Assembly (NCBI RefSeq): GCF_032401055.1
Contig: NZ_CP135529.1
Location: 5,826,501-5,890,500, forward strand
Source of the DNA: Tardiphaga sp. 709
GTDB taxonomy: Bacteria; Pseudomonadota; Alphaproteobacteria; Rhizobiales; Xanthobacteraceae
DNA: 64,000 bases
Direction of reading: 5' to 3'
The notes beneath the pieces are model-generated. The model worked only from the letters and a program-made list of their open reading frames with translations. It was not told where the DNA came from and did no database searches. Positions within the stretch are counted from its first letter, which is position 1. The number at the start of each line of letters is the position of its first letter. This document shows, piece by piece, positions 16,493-25,364 of the stretch. Both the position numbers and the translations under genes were made by a program.

Positions 16493-17200
16493 ATGAGCAC
16501 ACTTCGAATGACCCATGACCTCAGGCGCGAGCTGATCCTCAGCGCGGCGAAGCGATGCTTTGCGCGCAATGGATTTGCCGGCACGACGACCAAGAGCGTG
16601 GCGGCTGCGGCGTCGATTTCAGAAGGCTTGCTGTTCAAGCACTTCCCGACCAAGTCGGCGCTCTATGCCGAGATCCTGGCGGAGGAATGCGAAGCCGATC
16701 CCGCACTGAACAAGTTGCTCGGTTTGCCGCCGTCGACCGAGACGCTGGTGATTTTGATTCGCGGCATGGTCGGGCACTTCCTCGACATTCCGCGCGATCC
16801 CGATCCCGATCATGAAGAGGCGCAGCGCCTGCGGCTAATGGTCATCAGCCAGTTGCAGGACGGCGAATTCGCCCGGCTGCTGTTCGACAAGATCGGCGAA
16901 CTGATCGGCCCGACCTTTACGGCGTCACTTGAAGACGCTGTCCGGACGGGCGATGCGGTCCGGATCGGAAAAGAGCCGATGGGTCTTTTCTGGTTTGCGC
17001 ACCACACTGCGATGATGGCGGCGTTATCGCGCCTTCCCTCGGTTCCCTGTTTGCCTTATGCCAGCACCGCCGACAACGAGCGGCAACTTTGTGAGTTTAT
17101 TCTCCGCGGTATCGGACTGAAAGACACGGCGATCGCGATGTATATCGATCGCGAGCTTCCGGCGTACCTGATGCCAGCGACTACGACAGAAAGCGCATGA
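16493..17200 (+). CDS. TetR/AcrR family repressor of the adjacent RND efflux operon
   Basis: Product of 235 aa. The N-terminal HTH reads RRELILSAAKRCFARNGFAGTTT then KSVAAAASISEGLLFKHFPTKSALY, with the classic TetR recognition helix and HF-x-K-x-LY end. The C-terminal helical domain should bind an inducer drug. The start ATG 16493 is chosen; ATG 16508 (MTHDLRRE) is an alternative, and neither has a good ribosome-binding site. The perfect palindrome just upstream is its probable operator. It is 1 bp from the MFP gene, so repressor and pump are co-transcribed. Confidence 0.88.
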   Translation: MSTLRMTHDLRRELILSAAKRCFARNGFAGTTTKSVAAAASISEGLLFKHFPTKSALYAEILAEECEADPALNKLLGLPPSTETLVILIRGMVGHFLDIPRDPDPDHEEAQRLRLMVISQLQDGEFARLLFDKIGELIGPTFTASLEDAVRTGDAVRIGKEPMGLFWFAHHTAMMAALSRLPSVPCLPYASTADNERQLCEFILRGIGLKDTAIAMYIDRELPAYLMPATTTESA

Positions 17201-17201
17201 C

Positions 17202-18398
17202 ATGACACTCACGACCGAACCCAGCAGCAGCACGGCGCCGCGCGCGACTGTCGAGAAGCCGCGTCCGCGTCCGCGGATGGTGCGTTGGTTCATCATCGTT
17301 GGCATTCTGCTGGCGATCCTGGTGGGCGGCCTGGTGGGCTTCAACGCGTTCCGCGCCCACATGATCAAGCAGTTCTTCGCCACCATGAAGCCGCCGCCGA
17401 CTGTGGTGAGCGTTGCCGATGCCAAGTCCGAAGTGGTGCCCAACCTGATCAGCGCCGTCGGCGATCTCGCCGCCGTGCATCAGGTCAACGTCACCTCCGA
17501 CGTCAACGGCCGCATTACCGACATCCAGTTCACCGCGGGCGCGACCGTCAAGGCCGGCCAGCCGCTGGTGCAGCTGTTCGACGGACCGGACCAGGGCGAC
17601 CTCGCCAACTTCAAGGCGGCTGCCACCGTGGCACGCATCAATCTCGACCGCGCCAAACAGCTCGCCGAGCGTCAGGTTGGTCCGCAGGCCACCGTCGACA
17701 CCACGCAGGCGGCGTATGATCAGGCGCAGGCCAATATCGCCAAGACCGAAGCGGTGATTTCGCAGAAGCAGGTGCGCGCGCCGTTCGACGGCGTGCTCGG
17801 CACGCGTCGGGTCGAAGTCGGCCAGTACCTGACGGCCGGCACGCAGATCGTGTCGCTCACCGACCTGTCCGCCGTCTACAACAACTTCACGGTCACGGAA
17901 AAAGACTCCGGCAAGCTGCAGGTCGGTCAGGCTGTGCGCATTTCGGTGGACGCTTATCCGGGCCGCAAGTTCGAGGGCAAGATCACCACGATCGAGCCGC
18001 AGATCAGCGCGGATACGCGCAACATTCGTGTTCAGGCGACGCTGCAGAATCCGGAAGGCATCCTGAAGCCGGGCATGTTCGCGACCACCACCGTGGTGCT
18101 GCCGAACAAACCGGCTGTCATCACCGTGCCGGAGACTGCAGTCGACTACACGCTCTATGGTGACTCGGTTTACCTGATCACCGAGAAGAAGACCGACGAT
18201 GGCAAGAGCGAGCTCTCGGCGGTGCGCACCTTCGTGCGCACTGGCGACCGCATCGATGGCCGTGCAGTGATCACGCAGGGCCTGAAAGCCGGTGATCGCG
18301 TCGTGGCGGTCGGACAGCTCAAGTTGCAGTCCGGTGCGCTGGTGTCGATCTCGACCGATCCATTGCCGCAGATTCCGGCGAAGCCGCCGCTGAACTGA
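17202..18398 (+). CDS. RND efflux periplasmic adaptor (membrane fusion protein)
   Basis: Product of 398 aa. A cytoplasmic Pro/Arg-rich head is followed by one N-terminal TM anchor (WFIIVGILLAILVGGLVG, about 29-46). The biotinyl-lipoyl half motif, alpha-hairpin (about 130-180) and beta-barrel domain follow: QKQVRAPFDGVLGTRRVEVGQYL is the typical adaptor hinge. It links the HAE1 pump to an outer-membrane channel. It starts 1 bp after the TetR stop. No outer-membrane protein gene is in the operon, so it must borrow one; a TolC-like gene is at 40167-41582. Confidence 0.9.
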   Translation: MTLTTEPSSSTAPRATVEKPRPRPRMVRWFIIVGILLAILVGGLVGFNAFRAHMIKQFFATMKPPPTVVSVADAKSEVVPNLISAVGDLAAVHQVNVTSDVNGRITDIQFTAGATVKAGQPLVQLFDGPDQGDLANFKAAATVARINLDRAKQLAERQVGPQATVDTTQAAYDQAQANIAKTEAVISQKQVRAPFDGVLGTRRVEVGQYLTAGTQIVSLTDLSAVYNNFTVTEKDSGKLQVGQAVRISVDAYPGRKFEGKITTIEPQISADTRNIRVQATLQNPEGILKPGMFATTTVVLPNKPAVITVPETAVDYTLYGDSVYLITEKKTDDGKSELSAVRTFVRTGDRIDGRAVITQGLKAGDRVVAVGQLKLQSGALVSISTDPLPQIPAKPPLN

Positions 18399-18406
18399 AA
18401 CCCGAT

Positions 18407-18433
18407 GGACGGGCCGCGAAATGCGGTCCGTCC
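18407..18433 (+). other. Intercistronic hairpin between adaptor and pump genes
   Basis: GGACGGGCCGC (18407-18417) pairs with GCGGTCCGTCC (18423-18433), with one G-U wobble and a 5-base loop, in the 116-bp space between the two genes. There is no T-run, so it is more likely an mRNA stability or processing element than a terminator. Confidence 0.5.
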
Positions 18434-18514
18434 CGGTTCATCTGAATGAATTTTCTCGCATCGTCGCGCGGCCTGTGATGGCCGGCAGATGGTGCCGATG
18501 ACGGAGCGACCGCA

Positions 18515-21500
18515 ATGGTCTTCACGGATATCTTCATCAAGCGCCCGGTGCTGGCACTGGTCGTCAGCCTGCTGATCCTGCTGATCGGTTTCAAGGCTGC
18601 AACCAGCCTGCCGATCCGTCAGTATCCGAAACTGTCGAATACCGTGATCACCGTCACCACGGTGTATCCCGGCGCGTCGCCGGACCTGATGCAGGGCTTT
18701 ATCACCACGCCGATCGAGCAGGCCGTCGCGGCTGCCGAAGGCATCGACTACATGACGTCGGCATCGACGCAGGGCCAGAGCCTGATCTCGGTCTATATCA
18801 AGCTCAACGTCGATCCCAATGCCGCGCTCACCGAAGTTCTGTCGAAGGTCAATTCGGTAAAGTACCTGATTCCGAAGGAAGCCAACGACCCCGTCATTCT
18901 GAAATCGACCGGTTCGACCACGGCCGTCATGTATCTCGGCTTCTCCAGTGAGGAACTGTCCGGCTCGGCGATCTCCGATTACCTGACGCGCGCGGTGCAG
19001 CCGATCCTGTCGACGGTGGACGGCGTGGCGTCGGCCGAAATCCTCGGCGGTCAGACCTTCGCGATGCGCCTGTGGCTCGATCCGCTGCGCATGCAGGGCC
19101 GCGGTGTATCTCCGGACGATGTCGCTGCGGCGATTCGCGCCAACAACTTCCAGGCGGCAGCGGGGCAGACCAAAGGCTATTACATCGTCTCCAATGTGAC
19201 GGCGAATACCGACCTGCAGAACGTCGAGCAATTCAAGCGCATGACGGTGAAAGCCAAGGATGGCGGCTTTGTCCGTATGGAGGATATCGCCACCGTCGAG
19301 CTTGCCGCGCAGAGTACGGACGCGAGCGTGGCGTTTAGTGGTGAGCGCGCGATCTTTATCGGCGTGCAGTCGACGCCGCTCGGCAATCCGCTCAACATCG
19401 TCAAGGGCGTGCGCGCGCTGTTCCCCGAACTCGAGCGTAACCTGCCGCCATCGCTGAAGATGAAGGTCGCCTACGATTCCACCAAGTTCATCACGTCGTC
19501 GATCGAGGAAGTCGAGCACACGCTGATCGAAGCCGTTGGCATCGTGATCGTGGTCATCTTCCTATTCCTGGCTTCGTTCCGCTCGGTCATCATTCCGGTG
19601 GTAACGATCCCGCTGTCGCTGGTTGGCGTCTGCAGCCTCATGCTCGTCATGGGCTTCAGTATCAATCTGCTGACCCTGCTGGCGATGGTGCTCGCCATCG
19701 GCCTCGTGGTCGACGACGCCATCGTGGTGGTGGAAAACATCCACCGCCATCTGGAGGAGGGTAAATCGCCGGTGCAGGCGTCGCTCGAAGGTGCGCGCGA
19801 GATCGTTGGCCCGGTCATCTCCATGACCATCACGCTGGCGGCGGTGTATGCGCCGATCGGCTTCATCGGCGGTTTGACCGGTGCGCTGTTCCGCGAATTC
19901 GCCTTCACGCTGGCGGGCTCGGTGATCGTATCCGGCGTTATCGCGCTGACGCTGTCACCGATGATGTGCTCGGTGCTGTTGAAGCAGGAAGAGCCGGGCT
20001 GGTTCGCCAAGAAGGTGGACAAGGTGTTCGGCGCTACCACGCGCTGGTATGGCCGGCAGCTCGATCGCTCGCTGGACTATCGCCCCATCACGGCGATGTT
20101 CGCCGTTGTGATCCTCGGTCTCGTCGGCTTCATGTACATGAATACGTCGAAGGAGCTGGCGCCCGAGGAAGATCAGGGCATTCTGTTTGCGGTGACCAAG
20201 GCACCGAAATACGCCAATATCGACTACGCGGATTTCTACGGCGATCGCATGGATGAGGCGTTCAAGAAGTTCCCGGAAACCGATCTGCGCTTCATCATCA
20301 ACGGCACCAACGGTCCGAGCAACGGCATCGCCGGCATGCTGCTGAAGCCGTGGGACGAGCGCAAGCGTTCGTCCACGCAGCTGAAGCCGCTGGTGCAGGC
20401 CGAACTCAGCAAGATCGAGGGTGTCAACGCCTTCGCATTTAACCTTCCGGCGCTGCCGGGCGGTCCCGGCGGTCTGCCGATCCAGATGGTGATCAGCTCG
20501 ACCAACGGTTTCCAGTCGGTCTATGAAGAGATGGTCAAGTTGAAGGACACCGCGCGCAAGAGCGGCCTGTTCATCGTCAGCGACAGCGATCTCGATTTCA
20601 ATCAGCCGGTCGTGCGCGTCTCCATCGATCGCTCCAAGGCCAACGACCTCGGCATTACGATGTCGAGCATCGGCAATACGCTGGCGACGCTGCTCGGCGG
20701 CAACTACACCAACCGCTTCAACCTCGAGGGGCGCTCCTACCAGGTGATCCCGCAGGTGCCGCGCGGCATGCGGCTCTCGCAGGATTCGCTGGCGAACTAC
20801 TATGTGCCGACGATCACGGGTCAGCAGGTGCCGTTATCGACGCTGGTGAAGGTCGAAACGGGCACCAACCCGAACGCGCTGTCGCACTATAACCAGCTGA
20901 ACTCGGCGACCTTCCAGGCGGTGCCGATGCCCGGCGTGACGGTGGGGCAGGCGGTCGACTTCCTCGAAGGGGCGGCCAAGCAACTGCCCTCGGGATTCAA
21001 CCACGACTATCTCGCCGACAGTCGGCAATATGTGCAGGAGGGTAACCAGCTCGCGGTGGCGTTCGGCTTCGCGCTGATCATCATCTTCCTGGTGCTGGCG
21101 GCGCAGTTCGAAAGTCTGCGCGATCCGCTGGTGATCATGATCACGGTGCCGATGGCGATCCTGGGCGCGTTGATCCCGCTGTTCTTCGGTCTGGCGACGA
21201 TCAACATCTATACCCAAGTCGGTCTGCTGACGCTGGTGGGCCTGATCTCGAAGCACGGCATCCTGATGGTGGAGTTCGCCAACGAGTTGCAGCTCAAGGA
21301 AGGCCTCGATCGTCGCTCGGCCATCGAGATGGCCGCCCGCGTGCGTCTGCGTCCGATTCTGATGACCACGGCCGCGATGGTCACCGGCCTGCTGCCGCTG
21401 CTGACTGCAGCGGGCGCAGGCGCTGCGAGCCGCTTCTCGATCGGCCTCGTGGTCGTCTCCGGCATGATGATCGGCACGCTGTTCACGCTGTTCGTGCTGC

Positions 21501-21604
21501 CCGCGGTGTATGTCGCTGTCGCCACCGATCACCGCGCCAGCAAGGAAACGGAACGCGCCAAGCAGATCGAGGAATTCGATCTGGAGCACACGCGGACAGC
21601 TTGA
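18515..21604 (+). CDS. HAE1-type RND multidrug efflux permease
   Basis: Product of 1029 aa, standard for AcrB/MexB/MexF-like pumps. It has two repeats of six TM helices with large periplasmic loops. The N-terminus FTDIFIKRPVLALVVSLLIL is typical. TM4 has the proton-relay pair in AIGLVVDDAIVVVENIHRHLEEG (DD), which marks the HAE1 rather than the heavy-metal class. It exports hydrophobic compounds using the proton gradient. It is the last gene of the TetR-controlled operon and is followed by an intrinsic terminator. Confidence 0.92.
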   Translation: MVFTDIFIKRPVLALVVSLLILLIGFKAATSLPIRQYPKLSNTVITVTTVYPGASPDLMQGFITTPIEQAVAAAEGIDYMTSASTQGQSLISVYIKLNVDPNAALTEVLSKVNSVKYLIPKEANDPVILKSTGSTTAVMYLGFSSEELSGSAISDYLTRAVQPILSTVDGVASAEILGGQTFAMRLWLDPLRMQGRGVSPDDVAAAIRANNFQAAAGQTKGYYIVSNVTANTDLQNVEQFKRMTVKAKDGGFVRMEDIATVELAAQSTDASVAFSGERAIFIGVQSTPLGNPLNIVKGVRALFPELERNLPPSLKMKVAYDSTKFITSSIEEVEHTLIEAVGIVIVVIFLFLASFRSVIIPVVTIPLSLVGVCSLMLVMGFSINLLTLLAMVLAIGLVVDDAIVVVENIHRHLEEGKSPVQASLEGAREIVGPVISMTITLAAVYAPIGFIGGLTGALFREFAFTLAGSVIVSGVIALTLSPMMCSVLLKQEEPGWFAKKVDKVFGATTRWYGRQLDRSLDYRPITAMFAVVILGLVGFMYMNTSKELAPEEDQGILFAVTKAPKYANIDYADFYGDRMDEAFKKFPETDLRFIINGTNGPSNGIAGMLLKPWDERKRSSTQLKPLVQAELSKIEGVNAFAFNLPALPGGPGGLPIQMVISSTNGFQSVYEEMVKLKDTARKSGLFIVSDSDLDFNQPVVRVSIDRSKANDLGITMSSIGNTLATLLGGNYTNRFNLEGRSYQVIPQVPRGMRLSQDSLANYYVPTITGQQVPLSTLVKVETGTNPNALSHYNQLNSATFQAVPMPGVTVGQAVDFLEGAAKQLPSGFNHDYLADSRQYVQEGNQLAVAFGFALIIIFLVLAAQFESLRDPLVIMITVPMAILGALIPLFFGLATINIYTQVGLLTLVGLISKHGILMVEFANELQLKEGLDRRSAIEMAARVRLRPILMTTAAMVTGLLPLLTAAGAGAASRFSIGLVVVSGMMIGTLFTLFVLPAVYVAVATDHRASKETERAKQIEEFDLEHTRTA

Positions 21605-21661
21605 TCGCACCGACGCGGCCTTGCGAAGCTGAGCTTGCGGGGCCACATGGTTTGAGGTTGG

Positions 21662-21698
21662 ATGGCGGATCGCTTCATGCGATCCGCCATTATCTTTT
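21662..21698 (+). terminator. Intrinsic terminator after the RND pump gene
   Basis: ATGGCGGATCG (21662-21672) pairs perfectly with CGATCCGCCAT (21680-21690) over a 7-base loop and is followed by TATCTTTT. It closes the efflux operon 57 bp after its stop codon. Confidence 0.75.
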
Positions 21699-21731
21699 GG
21701 CGGCCCGCATTGCCCCCACAGGACCCACCCC

Positions 21732-22475
21732 ATGACCCGCGATTTTCCGGCCGGCAATTATCGCTATATTCCCGCAGTGTTTCAGTATTCCAGCGGCGTT
21801 GCCGCCAATGCGGATTTCGAGATCGAGCGCGTGCGTTTCGACACATGGCTGCCATTGGCCGATGGGTTCGCGCGTATTGCCGATTACATTCTCGCGGCCG
21901 ATCGCCCGCTGACATCGTTCTGCGCCTGCGAACTGCGCTCGCCTGCAGTGGTCGACGAAGCGGGCTTTCGGAAGTTCAACGAGCACTATGTCAAGACGCT
22001 TGCTGAATGGGGCATCTTCGACGGCACCAACAATCCCGTCGCGCGCAGCAATGTGTGCCTCGAGATCGATCCGCCGAGTGAACCGTCGTTTTACGCGTTC
22101 TCGTTCACGCGGCCGGCGTTGGGCGCCAAATCGAGTTTCGTGATCGCCGGCGGCGCTGAAGCGCGGGGCGGTCCCGGCACATATCCCGAGCGCATCACGC
22201 GCTATCGCGAGACCTCGCCGGACGCGTTCCGGGAGAAAACGCGGATGACCATGAGCAATATGGAAGAACGCCTCGGCACCTTCGGCTTCTCGTGGAAGGA
22301 CACCACCGCAACGCAGATCTACACGGTGCAGGATTTCCATCCCGTGGTGGCCGATGAACTGGTCAAGCGCGGTGCGTCGCGGCAGGGCATGACCTGGCAT
22401 TTTGCGCGGCCACCGGTGGTCGATCTCGAATTCGAGATGGATACGCGGCGTGTGATGCGTGAATTCGTGATCTGA
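21732..22475 (+). CDS. Conserved hypothetical protein (247 aa)
   Basis: I do not firmly recognise this product. It is soluble, without signal peptide or TM segment, and rich in aromatic residues. It has a long central helix-like region (PLADGFARIADYILAAD) and a stretch that might be a small-molecule site (SFCACELRSPAVVDEAGF). It recalls proteins annotated as 2-aminomuconate deaminase/CnbZ-like or distant Rid-type proteins, but I cannot show this. The ATG at 21732 opens the frame 34 bp after the terminator. It ends 3 bp from the opposing UdgX gene. Confidence 0.65.
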   Translation: MTRDFPAGNYRYIPAVFQYSSGVAANADFEIERVRFDTWLPLADGFARIADYILAADRPLTSFCACELRSPAVVDEAGFRKFNEHYVKTLAEWGIFDGTNNPVARSNVCLEIDPPSEPSFYAFSFTRPALGAKSSFVIAGGAEARGGPGTYPERITRYRETSPDAFREKTRMTMSNMEERLGTFGFSWKDTTATQIYTVQDFHPVVADELVKRGASRQGMTWHFARPPVVDLEFEMDTRRVMREFVI

Positions 22476-22478
22476 CCG

Positions 22479-23942
22479 TCAGGCAGCGCGCGCTGATTTG
22501 CTGAGATGCGCGGCGACGATCCGCAGATCGTCGACGAAGTGCGCGTATTCGCGCGCTTTGGCATCTTCATTGGGCAGGCGCAGCAGATAGGACGGATGCA
22601 CGGTGACCAAGACCTGCGTGCCGTCGTCAGCCTCGATGATCCGGCCGCGCGTCTTGCCGATCGGCGTGATCTTGCCGAGCACGCTTTGCGCGGCTGTCGC
22701 GCCCATCGCGACGACGAGCTCGGGTTTCACGGACGCTTTTTCGCGCTCATACCAGGGACGGCACGCCTTGATTTCCGGCGTCGCCGGCCTCTGATGCAGG
22801 CGGAATTTTCCGCGTGGCACGAATTTGAAATGCTTCACGGCATTGGTGACATAGACCTTTTCCCTGACAATGCCGGCTTCCTTCAGCGCCTTGTCGAGCA
22901 TCTGTCCGGCCGGTCCGACGAACGGCTTGCCGGCAAGATCTTCTTTGTCGCCGGGCTGTTCGCCGACCATCATCACAGAAGCATGCTGCGGGCCTTCGCC
23001 GAACACGGTTTGCGTCGCATCTTTCCACAAATGGCAGGCACGGCAATCATCGGCTTCGTCGCGCAATGCGGCAAGATTTTCCTTCCCGGTATGTTCGGCC
23101 ATTTTGGTTGCATGCGACTTGACCATCGTCTCCTCCCGACGTTGCGGTTTCTTGGGCGCGCTGGCTTCTGCCGCGATCATGTCACCTGTGATGCGTTCAG
23201 CTTCCGCGATCAGCGGCTTGATCAGCGCGGCTTCGGGCAGGTTGTGCCAGTATTTCTTCGGCATCTCGTTTTGCATTGCCTTGGTCTTCAACCGCGCCGG
23301 GTTGAAGATGTTGGCGTAATAGGTCAGCCACACCTCTTCGAGCCGATCCTTGGTCGGCGCATCGGCCTTGCTGACACCGGGCGTGATGGAAATCGCGTGA
23401 CCGTCCCAATGCGCACAGAGATCCGGCGTCAGGATCGACCACGCCATGTCGGCAAAGCGCCGCGCGAAGAACGGCGCGGCGAGTTCGACGATGTGATGTT
23501 CGGGCTCGAACCAGGCGACGAAATGCGACTTCGGCTCGCGGCCGATTTCGCGAAACCGCACGAAAGCATGCATCTTATGCTCGTCGCGCCGGACAGCCTT
23601 GGCCATCGCCTGCAATTTCGCAATGTCGGAATCGATCGCGACATGGATCAGATCGGGATTGTCGCGTAGCCGCCATAGCAAACGATAGAGCAGGGCGAAG
23701 CGTTCGGGATCGCGATGCAGGATCGCAGTTTCGGCGAGTTCGACGAATTTGGCCGGAACGTTGAACGTGCCTTTTGCAGCGTCGGATAGCGACGTTGCTG
23801 GCGAGGCAGAAAACAATTCAGGCTCGGCGCCTGCAACCGTCCATGTCACATCGCCGGGGGCAATGTTGTTGAGCGCCAGTTTGCGTGCCGCCCTGCGCCA
23901 GCCTTCGAAATCGGTGTCGCTCTCCAGCACGATACTGTGCAT
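22479..23942 (-). CDS. DUF4130 / UdgX-type uracil-DNA glycosylase fusion protein
   Basis: Product of 487 aa with two modules. Residues 1-250 look like DUF4130 (TIGR03915), linked by a charged spacer (about 255-290) to a family-4-like uracil-DNA glycosylase (about 292-487). UDG motif A is GEQPGDKED (327-335) and motif B is VHPSYLLR (448-455). The loop KFRLH (379-383) aligns with the KRRIH loop of UdgX, whose His forms a covalent bond with uracil. C300, C303 and C394 are likely iron-sulfur ligands. It thus probably binds or excises uracil in DNA. It lies 21 bp downstream of the radical SAM gene, a known partner, and its tail abuts the gene ending at 22475. Confidence 0.87.
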   Translation of the reverse strand: MHSIVLESDTDFEGWRRAARKLALNNIAPGDVTWTVAGAEPELFSASPATSLSDAAKGTFNVPAKFVELAETAILHRDPERFALLYRLLWRLRDNPDLIHVAIDSDIAKLQAMAKAVRRDEHKMHAFVRFREIGREPKSHFVAWFEPEHHIVELAAPFFARRFADMAWSILTPDLCAHWDGHAISITPGVSKADAPTKDRLEEVWLTYYANIFNPARLKTKAMQNEMPKKYWHNLPEAALIKPLIAEAERITGDMIAAEASAPKKPQRREETMVKSHATKMAEHTGKENLAALRDEADDCRACHLWKDATQTVFGEGPQHASVMMVGEQPGDKEDLAGKPFVGPAGQMLDKALKEAGIVREKVYVTNAVKHFKFVPRGKFRLHQRPATPEIKACRPWYEREKASVKPELVVAMGATAAQSVLGKITPIGKTRGRIIEADDGTQVLVTVHPSYLLRLPNEDAKAREYAHFVDDLRIVAAHLSKSARAA

Positions 23943-23963
23943 CGGGTCTCCTGAAATGAAATT

Positions 23964-25205
23964 CTAGAATCCAAATCCCAATTGGGTTGCCTTCGGTTTG
24001 AACCGCTCCGCCAGTTTTGCGCTGTCCAGCAAATTCACGGCGGGGCGATGATCCGGAAGAACGATGAAAGGCAGTGCCTTGTTCCGCGGGATATGCAGCC
24101 GGGCGAGATCACCGACGCGGATCGACGAGATGCGGCGCGTTTCGATGATCCGCTGCACAGCCTTGGCGCCGAAACCGGGCACGCGCAAAAGGTCTTCGCG
24201 GCTGGCGCGGTTGACGTCGAGCGGGAAGCGCTCGCGGTGTCGCAGCGCCCAGGCGAGTTTCGGGTCCATGTCCAGCGACAGCATGCCGTGGCTGTCATCG
24301 ACGATCTCGTCGGCGTCGAAGCCGTAGAAGCGCATCAGCCAGTCGGCCTGATACAGCCGATGCTCGCGGATCAGCGGCGGGGCTCGCAGCGGCAGCGAAC
24401 GACTGGCATCGGGGATCGGGCTGAAGGCGGAGTAATAGACGCGCTTGAGATTGTAGGACCCGTAGAGATTGGCCGAGGTCCGGATGATGGTTGAATCATT
24501 GGCGCTGTCGGCGCCGACGATCATCTGCGTGCTTTGCCCCGCGGGCGCAAAACGCGGCCCGACCTTGCCGCGCGGCGTCGGCTTGCGACCCTCGCGGGCT
24601 TCATCGAGCTTCAACCGCAATCGACCCATGGTGCGACGAATGGCGCGGACGTCTTTCTCCGGCGCCAGCTTCGCCAAACTGTCCTCCTCGGGCACCTCGA
24701 TATTGATGGAGAGGCGGTCGGCATATTTGCCGGCCTCGGTGATCAGTACATCGTCGGCTTCCGGAATAGTCTTGAGATGGATATAGCCGCGGAAATGATG
24801 CTCCTCGCGCAGTTTTCGCGCGACGGCGACAACCTGTTCCATCGTGTAATCGGCGCTGCGGATGATGCCCGACGAGAGAAACAGTCCCTCGATGTAATTG
24901 CGCCGGTAGAAATCCAGCGTCAGCTGCACCACTTCGTCGACGGTGAAGCGGGCGCGCGTCACATTGCTGGAGGCCCGGTTGACGCAATAAAGGCAATCGT
25001 AATTGCAGGCATTGGTGAGCAGGATCTTCAGCAGCGAGATGCAGCGGCCGTCCGGCGCATAGGAATGACAGATCCCCATGCCTGCATCGGTCGAGCCAAT
25101 GCCTTTGCCGTCGCGGGAGTCCCGTTTCTCGGTACCGCTGGACGCACAGGACGCGTCGTATTTCGCGGCATCTGCCAGGATCTCCAGCTTGCGCTTCACG
25201 TCCAT
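23964..25205 (-). CDS. Putative DNA modification/repair radical SAM protein (TIGR03916-like)
   Basis: Product of 413 aa. The radical SAM cluster motif is C67-x3-C71-x2-C74 (NACNYDCLYCVNR). A C-terminal helix-hairpin-helix-like segment is visible (REDLLRVPGFGAKAVQRIIETRR), as in DNA-binding repair proteins. I recognise the family that travels with DUF4130/UDG genes, thought to act in DNA repair; its reaction is unknown. The start ATG 25205 is preceded by AAGGGA; an in-frame ATG at 25229 is the alternative. It is divergent from imuA, with a LexA-type box between, so it may share SOS control. Confidence 0.85.
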   Translation of the reverse strand: MDVKRKLEILADAAKYDASCASSGTEKRDSRDGKGIGSTDAGMGICHSYAPDGRCISLLKILLTNACNYDCLYCVNRASSNVTRARFTVDEVVQLTLDFYRRNYIEGLFLSSGIIRSADYTMEQVVAVARKLREEHHFRGYIHLKTIPEADDVLITEAGKYADRLSINIEVPEEDSLAKLAPEKDVRAIRRTMGRLRLKLDEAREGRKPTPRGKVGPRFAPAGQSTQMIVGADSANDSTIIRTSANLYGSYNLKRVYYSAFSPIPDASRSLPLRAPPLIREHRLYQADWLMRFYGFDADEIVDDSHGMLSLDMDPKLAWALRHRERFPLDVNRASREDLLRVPGFGAKAVQRIIETRRISSIRVGDLARLHIPRNKALPFIVLPDHRPAVNLLDSAKLAERFKPKATQLGFGF

Positions 25206-25257
25206 GTTCAAAAATCCCTTTGATTTCAAATGCTAAAAAAGCGGCTGATGATCCCGA

Positions 25258-25301
25258 TTGACTCGGCTTGCCATCTTAGCTTTATAGAACATATCATGAA
25301 C
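25258..25301 (+). promoter_or_regulatory. SOS promoter with LexA box upstream of imuA-imuB-dnaE2
   Basis: GAACATATCATGAAC (25287-25301) is GAAC-N7-GAAC, the reverse complement of the alphaproteobacterial LexA direct repeat GTTC-N7-GTTC, with no mismatch. Immediately upstream lie TTGACT (25258-25263) and, after 17 bp, TTTATA (25281-25286), a plausible promoter whose start region is covered by the box. It is 64 bp before the imuA start and 82 bp before the divergent radical SAM start. This is the expected SOS control for the mutasome operon. Confidence 0.85.
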
Positions 25302-25364
25302 AAATGGGCCGGCAATGGGTTCACTAAAAACCCGCCACGGCAAAACAATTTCGAGGAGCGGCGC

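Noticed and set aside
18170-19519. 449-codon minus-strand frame opposite the RND adaptor and pump
   Set aside because: It is antisense to two conserved genes and starts in the pump gene; no family similarity.
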